The notes under the pieces: generated by a model
The model's input: only the letters and a program-made list of their open reading frames with translations
Told to the model about the DNA's origin: nothing
Database searches by the model: none
Source: Eutrigla gurnardus
Lineage: Eukaryota > Chordata > Actinopteri > Perciformes > Triglidae
Direction: 5' to 3'
Assembly (NCBI GenBank): GCA_963514095.1
Contig: OY741276.1
Location: 20,695,695 to 20,759,694, forward strand
Length of the DNA stretch: 64,000 bases
Program-made: the position numbers and the translations under genes
In this document: piece by piece, positions 62,601-64,000 of the stretch
Position numbering within the stretch: the first letter of the stretch is position 1
How the letters are laid out: each line of letters begins with the position of its first letter

Positions 62601-63007
62601 AAAAGAAAAATAATACATGTTGTTGTTAATTTGCTCATCATGTGAAAGAATGTGGCAGAGAGTAAATTGCACTAGAGGACGTTCCTGGGAGTGAAATACA
62701 TTTTGTCCAAACGTTTGGAATGTGTTAACTTATAATTATACCAGTGGTAACCTCTTGATGCATAATTATACTGTAAATCCAGTTTCTAATGGAGATACTT
62801 CTATTTTACCTTTAGCTGAAATCATCCAATTCCGTTGACACTGAAATCAACATGAACAGTATTTTAAAGGATTGTATACTGAAAGCAACTTTGTTCCAAC
62901 GTGTTGGTTTAATAAATTGTGACTCCAATATTCTCAGATGTTGCTCCAGAAGCTCCTCCGAGCAGAGCCCCGCAGGTCATCCTGCATCCCGTCCTGTCTG
63001 AACCCGG
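2603..63007 (+). CDS. ksr2: ksr2, middle part of the gene (11 exons plus one candidate microexon; both ends outside the window)
   Basis: Kinase suppressor of Ras 2 is a cytoplasmic, membrane-recruited scaffold and pseudokinase that holds RAF, MEK and ERK together and is linked to energy balance in vertebrates. The exons at 2603-2743, 3984-4134, 24233-24734, 44221-44393, 53972-54041, 55195-55278, 55572-55657, 56774-56883, 60259-60427, 61120-61161 and 62938-63007 join into one open frame of 1598 nt with matching phases and GT/AG borders. The order is SAM-like region, proline-rich region, C1 zinc finger, S/T-rich region, FIFP motif. KSR2 rather than KSR1 is indicated by the C1 text CGKGMLFGLKCKNC and by ARLVRTESVPCDINN after it. 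The N-terminal exon(s) and the C-terminal kinase-like domain are not in the window. The two introns of about 20 kb fit the very large introns known for KSR2. Confidence 0.93.
2744..3983 (+). other. ksr2 intron between exons A and B
   Basis: This 1.24-kb intron has no gene. A segment near 3140-3250 ('gttcaactatattattcagggggccacattt') looks like a dispersed fish repeat, but its borders are not visible. The rest is AT-rich unique-looking sequence. Confidence 0.6.
3984..4134 (+). CDS. ksr2: ksr2 exon B, rest of the SAM-like CA1 region
   Basis: The exon is 151 bp, entering in phase 0 and leaving in phase 1, with acceptor TGCAG and donor GTAAGG. It encodes EMSPGEVTLEGLLEKSEEQ and then GANEEECARLNASLSCLRKA, the C-terminal helices of the KSR SAM-like domain. 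The split Gly codon is completed by the first bases of the exon at 24233. KSR paralogues share this block, so on its own it does not tell KSR1 from KSR2. Confidence 0.94.
4135..4929 (+). other. Start of the 20-kb ksr2 intron, AT-rich, nothing recognised
   Basis: Very AT-rich sequence with short chance ORFs only. No exon, RNA gene or clear repeat boundary was seen before the nested transposon block at 4930. Confidence 0.5.
5055..5525. repeat. GC-rich internal tandem repeat, about 3 copies of 160-185 bp
   Basis: The word GAGCTTCAAGCG or GAGCTCCAAGCG recurs at about 5122, 5308 and 5473. GAGTTTACGGTTCTCCGG occurs at about 5066 and 5223, with a diverged form near 5402. CTATTTACGGGCAGGATTCC is shared by the first two units. 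The patch is CpG-rich and sits inside an AT-rich element. It is open on both strands (146 codons on plus, 177 on minus), but the protein text shows no family and repetition explains the open frames. Confidence 0.8.
6080..6175. repeat. A-rich low-complexity tract
   Basis: About 95 bp of AAAAT/AAATAA-type sequence on the plus strand separates the shared LINE tail (5950-6078) from the 182-codon ORF. It could be an old poly(A)-like tail or slippage-grown DNA, and marks one edge of the segment absent from the other LINE tail copy. Confidence 0.7.
6242..6790 (-). CDS. Unrecognised 182-codon ORF with one membrane segment and two coiled-coil-like repeats, inside the LINE 3' part
   Basis: The ORF starts at an ATG and ends EDSDD-stop. 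I recognise no family. Residues about 60-81 (VYVFAFMTTGMIALGCGIFM) form one strong hydrophobic segment followed by basic YRKMRK, which predicts a single-pass membrane protein. Residues 102-136 and 137-171 are two copies of a 35-residue unit sharing RSAxVGMRSDxSAxRE; charged heptad-like spacing suggests a coiled coil. The repeats match better as protein than expected by chance, which supports past coding. It lies on the same strand as the LINE but is absent from the second LINE tail at 40857-41365. It may be a lineage-specific LINE ORF, a captured gene, or part of another insertion. No evidence of present expression. Confidence 0.5.
   Translation of the reverse strand: MELLSWSLNAVDRVFSTRRAGSGEPACPDGTFMSGYIMDGWGKWRVICLATLDVEDVEDVYVFAFMTTGMIALGCGIFMLYRKMRKIATELTSVSVDNATTRSAVVGMRSDISAVRESAALVRVELATNREEIVTNRSAMVGMRSDLSALREFPLRKRGEVANNWEEMAKLRAAKAAEDSDD
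7240..7714 (-). repeat. 3' LTR of the gypsy element (element orientation)
   Basis: This 475-bp LTR contains a longer GGCA/GGCT tract at about 7325-7360. The open pol frame runs into it, which explains the low-complexity Cys/Leu-rich C-terminus of that ORF. Confidence 0.95.
7253..9103 (-). pseudogene. Gypsy Pol, deleted: protease joined to integrase C-terminal half and chromodomain
   Basis: One open frame (opening at about 9120) encodes an aspartic protease with LDSGAD (residues 61-66) and LGLPWLARHNPQIDW (about 135-149). At about residue 157-160 (nt about 8630-8638) it switches to integrase text: SDRGPQF with the second catalytic Asp (168), and NGQAER with the catalytic Glu (204), 35 residues apart. 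A chromodomain follows at about 395-440 (YLVNWEGYGPEERCWV). Reverse transcriptase, RNase H and the integrase zinc-binding domain with the first catalytic Asp are absent, so neither reverse transcription nor integration can come from this copy. The frame does not stop at the polypurine tract but continues about 150 codons through the 3' LTR; the length of the G run probably decides this. Confidence 0.9.
7715..7730 (-). other. Polypurine tract next to the 3' LTR
   Basis: The minus strand reads AGGGGGGGGGG followed by TAC directly before the 3' LTR start TGTCACAAGG, the normal place for the plus-strand primer of LTR elements. The tract is ten Gs long. Confidence 0.75.
9034..10041 (-). CDS. Gypsy Gag (capsid and CCHC nucleocapsid), 335 aa
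   Basis: The structural polyprotein of the retrotransposon, assembling cytoplasmic particles around its RNA. The ATG lies 14 nt inside the 5' LTR edge. Residues about 15-50 are coiled-coil-like. Residues about 80-245 are the retrotransposon capsid domain (PPPDRYEGN, LRGSALAWAAALW). A basic Arg-rich stretch at 243-253 leads to a CX2CX4HX4C zinc knuckle at 311-324 (CLYCGRPGHFLASC). The frame is intact and of normal length. It overlaps the pol frame by about 87 nt, with pol in the -1 frame, so ribosomal frameshifting is the likely link. Such Gags can also package related RNAs, so the copy may be mobile in trans if transcribed. Confidence 0.9.
   Translation of the reverse strand: MQDQKDTNPFHQAVSHHGQLLGQHTQALKELMEGLRELNTSVMEIRDHMNQPTTSEVQPPAPTPAESSSGPSSVPVKEPWVPPPDRYEGNFGQCRSFLLQCNLVFSQQPQSYSTEQSKVAYVMGLLRGSALAWAAALWEKESPVTASYAAFTSEMRRVFDHPIRGQDASKRLLTLRQGMRSVAEFSVEFRTLSLESGWNNESLQAVFCQGLNYAIKDELVSYPEPSDFEGLVSLAIRIDNRLRERRRERQRRPPTASPGHPPSASGSRVHQGGGGSATDQPRREPSPEPMQLGRFQVESEERQCRIKTNSCLYCGRPGHFLASCPHRPANDQARQ
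10055..10522 (-). repeat. 5' LTR of the gypsy element (element orientation)
   Basis: This is the 468-bp direct repeat partner of 7240-7714. It lies upstream of gag on the minus strand, so it is the promoter-bearing copy. It contains a GGCA microsatellite (about 10139-10163), shorter by 8 bp than in the other LTR. Confidence 0.95.
10574..11138 (-). pseudogene. LINE reverse transcriptase fragment (FADD motif and thumb region)
   Basis: One frame covers 11138-10695 and a second covers 10813-10574, so at least one frameshift separates them; another is needed near 10574 to continue into 'YDLINYRTAQMLYK'. FADDTNIFCSG is the catalytic YADD-type motif of LINE reverse transcriptases, followed by VWFNINKLSINLGKTKYM and the typical KVLGVIIDD block. 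The piece lacks the N-terminal fingers and any endonuclease because the LINE is 5' truncated. Confidence 0.88.
11170..12290. mobile_element. Non-autonomous hAT transposon with 8-bp target duplication
   Basis: It is flanked by ATATAAAC at 11162-11169 and 12291-12298. Ends are CAGTGGCGAGCGGT and, inverted, CATGGGCGAGCGGT (12 of 14 identical). The length of 1121 bp is too short for a full hAT transposase. Removing it and one duplication restores the LINE frame text SVLGPKLFILYINDICK, which independently proves the borders. It carries a remnant of a hAT transposase N-terminus at 11662-11910. Confidence 0.93.
11662..11910 (-). pseudogene. hAT transposase N-terminal fragment (TTF-type zinc-finger region)
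   Basis: An 82-codon frame starts MAENINYIQALRS and contains SVRHFQASTYEKHKWLASRP. FQASTYEKHxWL is a hallmark of the TTF-type zinc-finger start of zinc-finger-MYM-1-like hAT transposases of fish. In family members the zinc-binding Cys residues follow directly, but here the frame ends shortly after. An upstream in-frame ATG at 12042 would add 44 residues of unknown kind. This suggests the host element is a deletion derivative of an autonomous hAT. Confidence 0.6.
12375..13425 (+). other. Intron sequence between mobile elements, nothing clearly recognised
   Basis: AT-rich DNA. A 92-codon minus-strand frame at 12802-13080 (ends NLYSNLFFGAMKK) has no recognised family and is probably chance or an old repeat. 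No splice-flanked exon is visible. Confidence 0.4.
13439..13555 (+). mobile_element. 5'-truncated GGAT-tailed SINE-like retroposon with 13-bp target duplication
   Basis: The sequence GACTGGCGACCTGTCCAGG and later AGCTGGGATCGGCTCC, then GCGGTAGAAAATGGATGGATGG, is the 3' end of a very common teleost retroposon. It is flanked by AACTTGCATGTTA at 13426-13438 and 13556-13568. A 13-bp duplication, 5' truncation and simple tail point to LINE-driven target-primed insertion. The element at 57753-58815 is a longer member of the same family. Confidence 0.9.
13643..14436. mobile_element. TTAA-flanked MITE (piggyBac-type target) carrying a THAP-like fragment
   Basis: Inverted ends are AGGTCCCATATTAT at 13643 and ATAATATGGGACCT ending at 14436. 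Both sides carry TTAA (13639-13642 and 14437-14440), the target duplicated by piggyBac-superfamily transposases. The length of 794 bp leaves no room for a transposase, so it is non-autonomous. The interior contains an open THAP-like stretch on the plus strand. Confidence 0.88.
13978..14160 (+). pseudogene. THAP-type zinc-finger fragment inside the MITE
   Basis: The plus-strand text RPWLRFIFNDNVPATVHVS, then CANHFTSDCF, then GQYKAGFAST and KGSVPTIRDP follows the C-terminal half of a THAP DNA-binding domain: the CxxHF zinc ligands, the QYKAGF block of fish THAP-like proteins and the conserved (G)SVPT ending. The first Cys pair of the C2CH finger is not in the same clean frame, so the domain is incomplete. 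THAP domains occur in P-element-like transposases and host regulators. It may be captured host sequence or remains of a transposase. Confidence 0.65.
14441..15470 (+). other. Intron sequence with a possible LINE tail fragment
   Basis: AT-rich. The text at about 14755-14815 ('gtacaatgacaataaaggctttc') resembles the 3' tail of Rex/L2-type fish LINEs, without definable borders. No exon found. Confidence 0.4.
15471..15561. repeat. Long CA microsatellite with a CG-alternating start
   Basis: About 90 bp of ACACGCGCGCGC followed by pure (CA)n, one of the longest simple repeats here. Alternating purine-pyrimidine DNA of this kind can adopt Z-form. Confidence 0.97.
15562..17347 (+). other. Intron sequence, no gene recognised
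   Basis: It holds a chance 173-codon plus-strand frame (15790-16311) with no motif and a C/T-rich stretch at about 16980-17110. No splice-flanked coding block matches ksr2. Confidence 0.45.
17350..18292 (-). mobile_element. Decayed Tc1/mariner copy, one end lost
   Basis: A Tc1-type terminus CACTATATTGCCAAAAGTATT starts just after TA at 17348-17349. The transposase reads on the minus strand, but stops and frameshifts break it. The clearest piece (17716-17513) holds WPAQSPDLNLIEHLWDELEW, the region of the third catalytic residue. Further conserved pieces extend to about 18292, where similarity ends before the transposase N-terminus and no second terminus is seen. A later deletion probably removed that end. 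Confidence 0.88.
17513..17716 (-). pseudogene. Tc1 transposase catalytic-domain fragment
   Basis: 67 codons containing DWPAQSPDLNLIEHLWDELE, with the catalytic Glu of the DDE triad. The Asn-Leu-Ile change from the usual NPIE, and the surrounding breaks, show an inactive relic. Confidence 0.85.
18293..24232 (+). other. Remaining 5.9 kb of the long ksr2 intron, mostly unique-looking
   Basis: No transposon with clear ends. A short CA repeat lies at 18824-18845 and a polypyrimidine-rich patch near 23380. Many short chance ORFs are present. The final bases CTTCCAACAG form the acceptor for the exon at 24233. Confidence 0.5.
24233..24734 (+). CDS. ksr2: ksr2 exon C, proline-rich CA2 region
   Basis: The largest exon: 502 bp, entering in phase 1 and leaving in phase 2; donor GTAAGT. 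It encodes QDWSIQWPTSESGKEN at the start, then a Pro/Ser-rich stretch (GHRSLPPSPRQRHF, TPPGTPPMRRRNK, GTPPPPSRKLIHLLPGF), and ends with ALHRSKSHEFQLGNRVEDTQ. The RSKSHE block (Ser codon at 24685-24687) is the N-terminal 14-3-3 site, homologous to Ser297 of mouse KSR1, which retains KSR in the cytoplasm when phosphorylated. SPR and TPP sites are candidate proline-directed (ERK) phosphorylation sites. The exon is much GC-richer than its introns. Confidence 0.96.
24735..25594 (+). other. Intron sequence before the Tc1 element
   Basis: Nothing recognised apart from the donor at 24735. AT-rich, with no clear repeat ends. Confidence 0.5.
25597..26815 (+). mobile_element. Nearly intact Tc1-like (DD36E) transposon
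   Basis: Inverted ends start CATTCACCGGCCACTTTATT and (inverted) CACTCACCGGCCACTTTATT, differing at one base, with TA on each side (25595-25596 and 26816-26817). The length is 1219 bp with one long transposase frame. One-base difference between ends and the open frame suggest a recent insertion. Confidence 0.95.
25782..26855 (+). CDS. Tc1/mariner transposase, 357 aa, N-terminally shortened
   Basis: A cut-and-paste transposase acting on the element's own inverted ends. A helix-turn-helix (residues about 11-30, ISETADLLGFSRTTISRVY) is followed by a second DNA-binding region and the DDE catalytic core: D142 in AWSDESRF, D233 in QQDNAPCH and E270 in NPIEHLWD. 36 residues separate the last two, matching the DD36E (Incomer) group. 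An upstream ATG at 25744 reads MGKKGD and then hits a stop, because one base is missing compared with relatives; the present frame begins at the Met 13 codons later. The frame also lacks its own stop inside the element and ends 40 bp beyond the right end, in flanking DNA. VMVMGKFSW differs from the usual VMVWG form, so activity is doubtful. Confidence 0.93.
   Translation: MVVGARRAGLSISETADLLGFSRTTISRVYREWSEKEKISSERQFCGRKCLVDARGQRRMARLVRADRKATVTQITTRYNRGMQKNIFECTTRRTLRRMGYSSRRPHRVPLLSAKNRKLRLQFAQAHQNWTIEDWKNVAWSDESRFLLRHSDGRVRIWRQQHESMDPSCLVSTVQAGGGGVMVMGKFSWHTLGPLVPIEHRVNATAYLSIVADHVHPFMTTVYPSSDGYFQQDNAPCHKARIISDWFLEHDNEFTVLKWPPQSPDLNPIEHLWDVVERESRIMDVQPTNLQQLRDAIMSIWTKHSEECFQYLVESMPRRIKAVLKAKGGPTRYEQGVPNKVAGECNFQTLKLAPSCL
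26818..28440 (+). other. Intron sequence with an AAT microsatellite
   Basis: Contains (AAT)n at 27312-27354. The stretch 27750-28260 is less AT-rich and looks unique, so it could hold conserved non-coding sequence; nothing coding was recognised. Confidence 0.45.
27312..27354. repeat. AAT trinucleotide microsatellite
   Basis: About 14 uninterrupted AAT/ATA units. Confidence 0.97.
28441..28850 (+). repeat. Cluster of LINE-tail and hAT-end fragments
   Basis: The text GACCTTGAGTGTCTAGAAAGG then GCGCCCATAAATAAAATG and an ATT run (about 28470-28536) is the 3' tail typical of fish L2-type LINEs and SINEs. GGGCCGGGCGATATGG at about 28577 is the end of a common hAT-like MITE, without a matching second end. 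CAAATTGCCCCTCGGGGACA followed by ATAAAG at about 28799-28825 resembles a Rex1-type LINE tail. Confidence 0.6.
28851..33470 (+). other. Intron sequence, 4.6 kb, nothing recognised
   Basis: AT-rich, unique-looking DNA with chance ORFs only. Pieces such as 32640-32760 with TCAATTAATG words could be regulatory, but no sequence-only test supports that. Confidence 0.45.
33471..33790 (-). repeat. Dispersed LINE/SINE 3' region, minus orientation
   Basis: TCAAGTCACTTTTATTAATA, then CAGCAGTTGACCCAAAGTGC, and later GGGTTTCCAGAGCCTGGGGG are hallmarks of a common fish repeat whose 3' end carries the 'AAAGTGACTTGA'-type tail. No target duplication identified. Confidence 0.6.
33791..37375 (+). other. Intron sequence with one CpG-dense patch
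   Basis: No exon recognised. A C homopolymer lies at about 33962-33974. The segment 35450-35600 is strikingly CpG-rich for this intron (words GATCCGCTGAG, CACGTCGTCGCATTAGCCGG) and is not repetitive within the window. Confidence 0.45.
37376..37760 (+). mobile_element. LINE 3' fragment (C-terminal end of the pol ORF plus 3' UTR)
   Basis: Plus-strand text ALQLVIKTAQNIIGTH, then HSLFTLLPSGKCNRSI and SSFFPQAVRLLNT is the C-terminal tail of Rex/BovB-like fish LINE polyproteins. At least two frames are needed and stops interrupt it, so it is a 5'-truncated relic. A short A/T-rich 3' UTR follows. Confidence 0.75.
37761..40856 (+). other. Intron sequence, nothing recognised
   Basis: AT-rich DNA with chance ORFs; no element ends or coding homology seen. 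Confidence 0.45.
40857..41365 (-). mobile_element. Second copy of the LINE 3' end found at 5925-7234
   Basis: It shares GGCCGAAAGGGAAAGC, GGCTTATCTAGTCCCGCCCC and, later, TTGTTTGGGTACAGAATG and CAATAATCTGTACCGGTCAA with the LINE at 5950-7080. It has an ATTT-repeat at the tail (40857-40885), so the orientation is minus. About 165 bp of ordinary sequence occupies the place where the first copy has about 800 bp with the 182-codon ORF. Confidence 0.88.
41366..41700. repeat. Possible MITE-like repeat with weak inverted ends
   Basis: TTTGGTATGGTTTGTTTGGG near 41380 and ACTAAATAAACCAAATTAC near 41668 are partly inverted copies of one another. The middle has AACCAACC-type simple sequence. Ends and target site are unclear. 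Confidence 0.3.
41701..44220 (+). other. Last part of the second long ksr2 intron
   Basis: No gene recognised. A TG microsatellite lies at 43654-43674. The T-rich tract and TTTCCCTCAG at 44205-44220 form the acceptor of the next exon. Confidence 0.5.
44221..44393 (+). CDS. ksr2: ksr2 exon D, linker between CA2 and the C1 domain
   Basis: The exon is 173 bp, entering in phase 2 and leaving in phase 1; acceptor CCTCAG, donor GTGAGT. It encodes AKKKTKPLNLKIHSSVGSC and then RSPLLTERSLRSFF and PSTPPVHAE. The basic start and Ser-rich text match the vertebrate KSR2-specific linker, which KSR1 lacks in this form. KSR2 binds calcineurin through its linker region, but I could not place that docking site with confidence. 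Confidence 0.95.
47797..47865. repeat. TG microsatellite
   Basis: About 60 bp of mostly (TG)n with a few interruptions; the apparent Cys-Val ORF over it is an artefact. Confidence 0.96.
50418..50665. repeat. Two CA microsatellites 160 bp apart
   Basis: (CA)n at 50418-50448 and a longer one at 50610-50665, on the same strand. Confidence 0.96.
53972..54041 (+). CDS. ksr2: ksr2 exon E, entry into the C1 domain
   Basis: The exon is 70 bp, entering in phase 1 and leaving in phase 2; acceptor CTCCAG, donor GTAGGC. It encodes TLSVPRWSPQIPRRDLGNSI and ends in Lys-His plus a split Arg codon. The His codon at 54037-54039 is the first zinc ligand of the C1 domain, completed by the next two exons. VPRWSPQIPRRD is highly conserved in KSR2. 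Confidence 0.95.
54042..55194 (+). other. Short ksr2 intron, possibly with conserved non-coding DNA
   Basis: No exon or repeat recognised. The segment 54530-54900 has balanced composition and looks unique, unlike the surrounding AT-rich introns, so it is a candidate for conserved non-coding sequence. Confidence 0.4.
55195..55278 (+). CDS. ksr2: ksr2 exon F, core of the atypical C1 zinc finger
   Basis: The exon is 84 bp, entering in phase 2 and leaving in phase 2; acceptor CTGCAG, donor GTAGGT. It encodes FSTKYWMSQTCIVCGKGMLF followed by GLKCKNC. The two CxxC pairs are zinc ligands of the CA3/C1 domain, which targets KSR to membranes without binding diacylglycerol. The loop between the CxxC pairs is short (9 residues), as expected for KSR and unlike PKC-type C1 domains. 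CGKGMLFGLK separates KSR2 from KSR1. Confidence 0.96.
55279..55571 (+). other. ksr2 intron of 293 bp
   Basis: Short intron within the C1-coding region. No repeats. Acceptor GCACTCAG. Confidence 0.7.
55572..55657 (+). CDS. ksr2: ksr2 exon G, end of the C1 domain
   Basis: The exon is 86 bp, entering in phase 2 and leaving in phase 1; donor GTATGT. It encodes LKCHNKCTKEAPPCHLLII and then QRGGRESLK. The HxxC and final Cys complete the zinc sites. The C-terminal text GGRESLK differs from the short RGDP sequence I recall for the main human isoform, so this exon end may be fish-specific or isoform-specific. Confidence 0.94.
55658..56773 (+). other. ksr2 intron containing the candidate microexon
   Basis: A CA microsatellite lies at 55760-55781. 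The candidate 21-nt exon is at 56489-56509. Otherwise nothing recognised. Confidence 0.5.
56489..56509 (+). CDS. ksr2: Candidate 21-nt ksr2 microexon (alternatively spliced?)
   Basis: A strong pyrimidine tract (TCTCACTCCCTCCCTTTCTCC) ends in AATAAG, followed by 21 nt and the donor GTAAAG. The length is a multiple of three and the phase (1 in, 1 out) fits exactly between exons G and H, inserting DHQGTTQ between the C1 domain and the 14-3-3 site without shifting the frame. Seven-residue insertions of this type are typical of neuron-specific microexons. There is no transcript evidence here, so the call rests on splice signals and phase alone. Confidence 0.55.
56774..56883 (+). CDS. ksr2: ksr2 exon H, second 14-3-3 site
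   Basis: The exon is 110 bp, entering in phase 1 and leaving in phase 0; acceptor CTGCAG, donor GTGAGT. It encodes ARLVRTESVPCDINNPLR and then YTDLHISQTLPKTNKINK. The Ser in RTESVP (codon at 56797-56799) corresponds to Ser392 of mouse KSR1, the C-TAK1-phosphorylated 14-3-3 site controlling cytoplasmic retention. SVPCDINNPLR identifies KSR2. The Lys-Pro-Pro insertion I recall in human KSR2 after PLR is absent. Confidence 0.96.
57753..58815 (+). mobile_element. tRNA-like-headed, GGAT-tailed SINE-like retroposon, expanded by an internal minisatellite
   Basis: The head has a Pol III A-box-like TGGTGTAGTGG (57756-57766) and a B-box-like GGTTTGATTCC (57800-57810), so it resembles a tRNA-derived SINE. 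CCCACAGTCTAAAGACATGC at about 57839-57858 is the usual middle of this fish family. The tail is GGTAGACGATGGATGG at about 58796-58812. CAAAAAGAC flanks both sides (57744-57752 and 58816-58824). Between head and tail lies the 41-bp repeat array. Confidence 0.85.
57866..58785 (+). repeat. Minisatellite, about 22 copies of a 41-bp unit
   Basis: The unit is GATAGACTGGTTACCTGTCT followed by GTCTCTACATGTCGGCCCTGT, with 40-bp variants (TCTCCCTGT) and TTTCC/TTACC variants that alternate in the later copies. The unit equals a single segment of the host retroposon family, so the array grew by duplication inside it. A 68-codon ORF in it is an artefact of the period. Confidence 0.97.
60259..60427 (+). CDS. 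ksr2: ksr2 exon I, Ser/Thr/Pro-rich CA4 region
   Basis: The exon is 169 bp, entering in phase 0 and leaving in phase 1; acceptor TCTCAG, donor GTATCA. It encodes DHIAAPYQPDSSSNPSSTTS and then SSPAPPLPSSATPPSPLHPS and ends QFNLT. This is the low-complexity Ser/Thr/Pro stretch before the ERK-docking motif. Several Ser-Pro and Thr-Pro pairs are potential ERK feedback sites. Confidence 0.96.
60428..61119 (+). other. ksr2 intron of 0.7 kb
   Basis: AT-rich, with no repeat or exon seen. Acceptor TCTCCTCAG. Confidence 0.6.
61120..61161 (+). CDS. ksr2: ksr2 exon J, FIFP ERK-docking motif
   Basis: A 42-bp exon, entering in phase 1 and leaving in phase 1; donor GTAAGC. It encodes SSYFKYKQQFIFP. FIFP (61149-61160) is the FxFP (DEF) docking site that lets KSR bind active ERK. 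The length is a multiple of three and the phases match, so skipping would remove the ERK-binding site without a frameshift. Confidence 0.96.
61162..62937 (+). other. ksr2 intron of 1.8 kb
   Basis: Nothing recognised except a T-rich tract at about 61463-61480. The text at 61900-62050 has some GC-rich words but no clear element ends. Confidence 0.5.
62938..63007 (+). CDS. ksr2: ksr2 exon K, start of the linker to the kinase-like domain
   Basis: The exon is 70 bp, entering in phase 1 and leaving in phase 2; acceptor TTCTCAG, donor GTGAGT. It encodes DVAPEAPPSRAPQVILHPVL ending SEPG. RAPQVILHPV is well conserved in KSR2. The next exon, expected to hold the acidic linker and the kinase-like N-lobe, is not in the remaining 1 kb. 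Confidence 0.93.
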
Positions 63008-64000
63008 GTGAGTAGATTCTATTACAGAAGTAATTCAATGAGACCATATGTCTGCCTTTAAAGACATTAAGAAAGCACTTCTGATCTTCATCGGGCCCTC
63101 TCAGTTATCTTCCTCATCTTCATCAGCTCCCTCGTCTCCTCCTCCCGCCACTCATCTTCTCCGTGGCCGCTGCTCAAAGGCCAAGTCAAACCTATTGGAG
63201 CACAGATATTTGGGTGACAATTTCAATGTGAGAGCCGACATGACGAATACTCGGAGACTAATGTCAGCATGGCCTTTAGCTCACGCTACACTTGAGATGC
63301 CAACTGGATTTCCACAGGATTTTTGAGGAAGCCAGTGGTCACGGGAGAACAACCGGAAGAGGAGGAGGAGTGATGAGATGCCTTTCGACCCGGATGTTAA
63401 TTAGATCAGGATCTCAATCTATCATCAGAAACGGGGCAAGAGAACCCGCGGATGGTCAATTGTGATGAAATATGGACCATACCTCTGGATTGTAATGGAG
63501 GAATCAGTAGCAAATAATGTTATTAATTGTATTTTCTAAATATCAACACAGTCTTGAAAAGGTCCTTGGCGGGGGAAGGCTGATGGTATGAGTTTTTAAA
63601 TCACGCTATAGAGCACAGTCCATACATGTTAGAGATGTATTTGGATTAAAAATTAAAAATAAATAGCTGGATTTTATGTCTTTGTGCCACATTGCCGAAG
63701 CAGCTGGCAGCTTTGAGATAAAAAAAAAAAAATGTCAAGCAGTGTTTGGAAATAATAAGAATCAAAGGAAATATAGGACACTAAATAATGTTATGCATAC
63801 TTCACAGCAGACTGCATGTGTGTTTGAATAGACAGGGAGGGTTTGAGGTCTACAGCAATATTCATATTCATAATCATTATAATCAAAACGCAGCCACTGA
63901 TTGTTATATGTTCCAGTCACACAACTGATCATGATGAGACAACCTATCTTTATAGCCAATAATTACAGATGTGTAACAAACCTCACAATACATAATGATA
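63008..64000 (+). other. ksr2 intron running out of the window
   Basis: No exon recognised. The stretch 63090-63160 is Ser-coding-like by chance (TCATCTTCATCAGC). A poly(A) run lies at about 63720-63732. Confidence 0.5.

Overview
The window is vertebrate genomic DNA, almost certainly from a ray-finned (probably percomorph) fish. It is about 97% non-coding and AT-rich, with long CA/TG microsatellites and typical teleost repeats: Tc1/mariner, hAT, a TTAA-inserting MITE, a chromodomain Ty3/gypsy element, LINEs, and a SINE-like family with a GGAT tail. The only host gene I can support is the middle of one plus-strand gene, ksr2 (kinase suppressor of Ras 2), the scaffold of the RAF-MEK-ERK cascade.

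Eleven constitutive-looking exons, plus one candidate 21-nt microexon, run from 2603 to 63007. Intron phases agree at every junction and there are no in-frame stops. The eleven exons join into about 532 codons. In order they encode the SAM-like part of the CA1 region (2603-4134), the proline-rich CA2 region with a 14-3-3 site (24233-44393), the atypical C1 zinc finger (53972-55657), a second 14-3-3 site (56774), the Ser/Thr/Pro-rich region (60259), the FIFP ERK-docking motif (61120) and the start of the acidic linker (62938). The first exon(s) and the whole kinase-like domain lie outside the window. Two introns of about 20 kb hold most of the mobile DNA.

The most structured non-coding region is 4930-12374, a nest of transposons. 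An AT-rich, hAT-like non-autonomous element with GC-rich internal tandem repeats was split by a 5'-truncated LINE on the minus strand. That LINE was later split by a hAT element (11170-12290, 8-bp target duplication ATATAAAC) and by a Ty3/gypsy element (7240-10522, 5-bp duplication GTTCT). The gypsy copy has lost reverse transcriptase and joins protease to integrase in frame. The LINE's 3' part also carries an unrecognised 182-codon ORF with a membrane segment and two 35-residue coiled-coil-like repeats, absent from a second copy of the LINE tail at 40857-41365. This ORF is the best candidate here for something undescribed.

Other well-bounded elements are a TTAA-flanked MITE carrying a THAP-like zinc-finger fragment (13643-14436), an almost intact DD36E Tc1-type transposon (25597-26815), a decayed Tc1 copy (17350-18292), and two copies of one GGAT-tailed retroposon. 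One of the latter (57753-58815) has expanded internally into about 22 copies of a 41-bp minisatellite. No tRNA, rRNA, CRISPR or prokaryotic features were found. Functional calls come from recognising protein families by eye; no database search was run.
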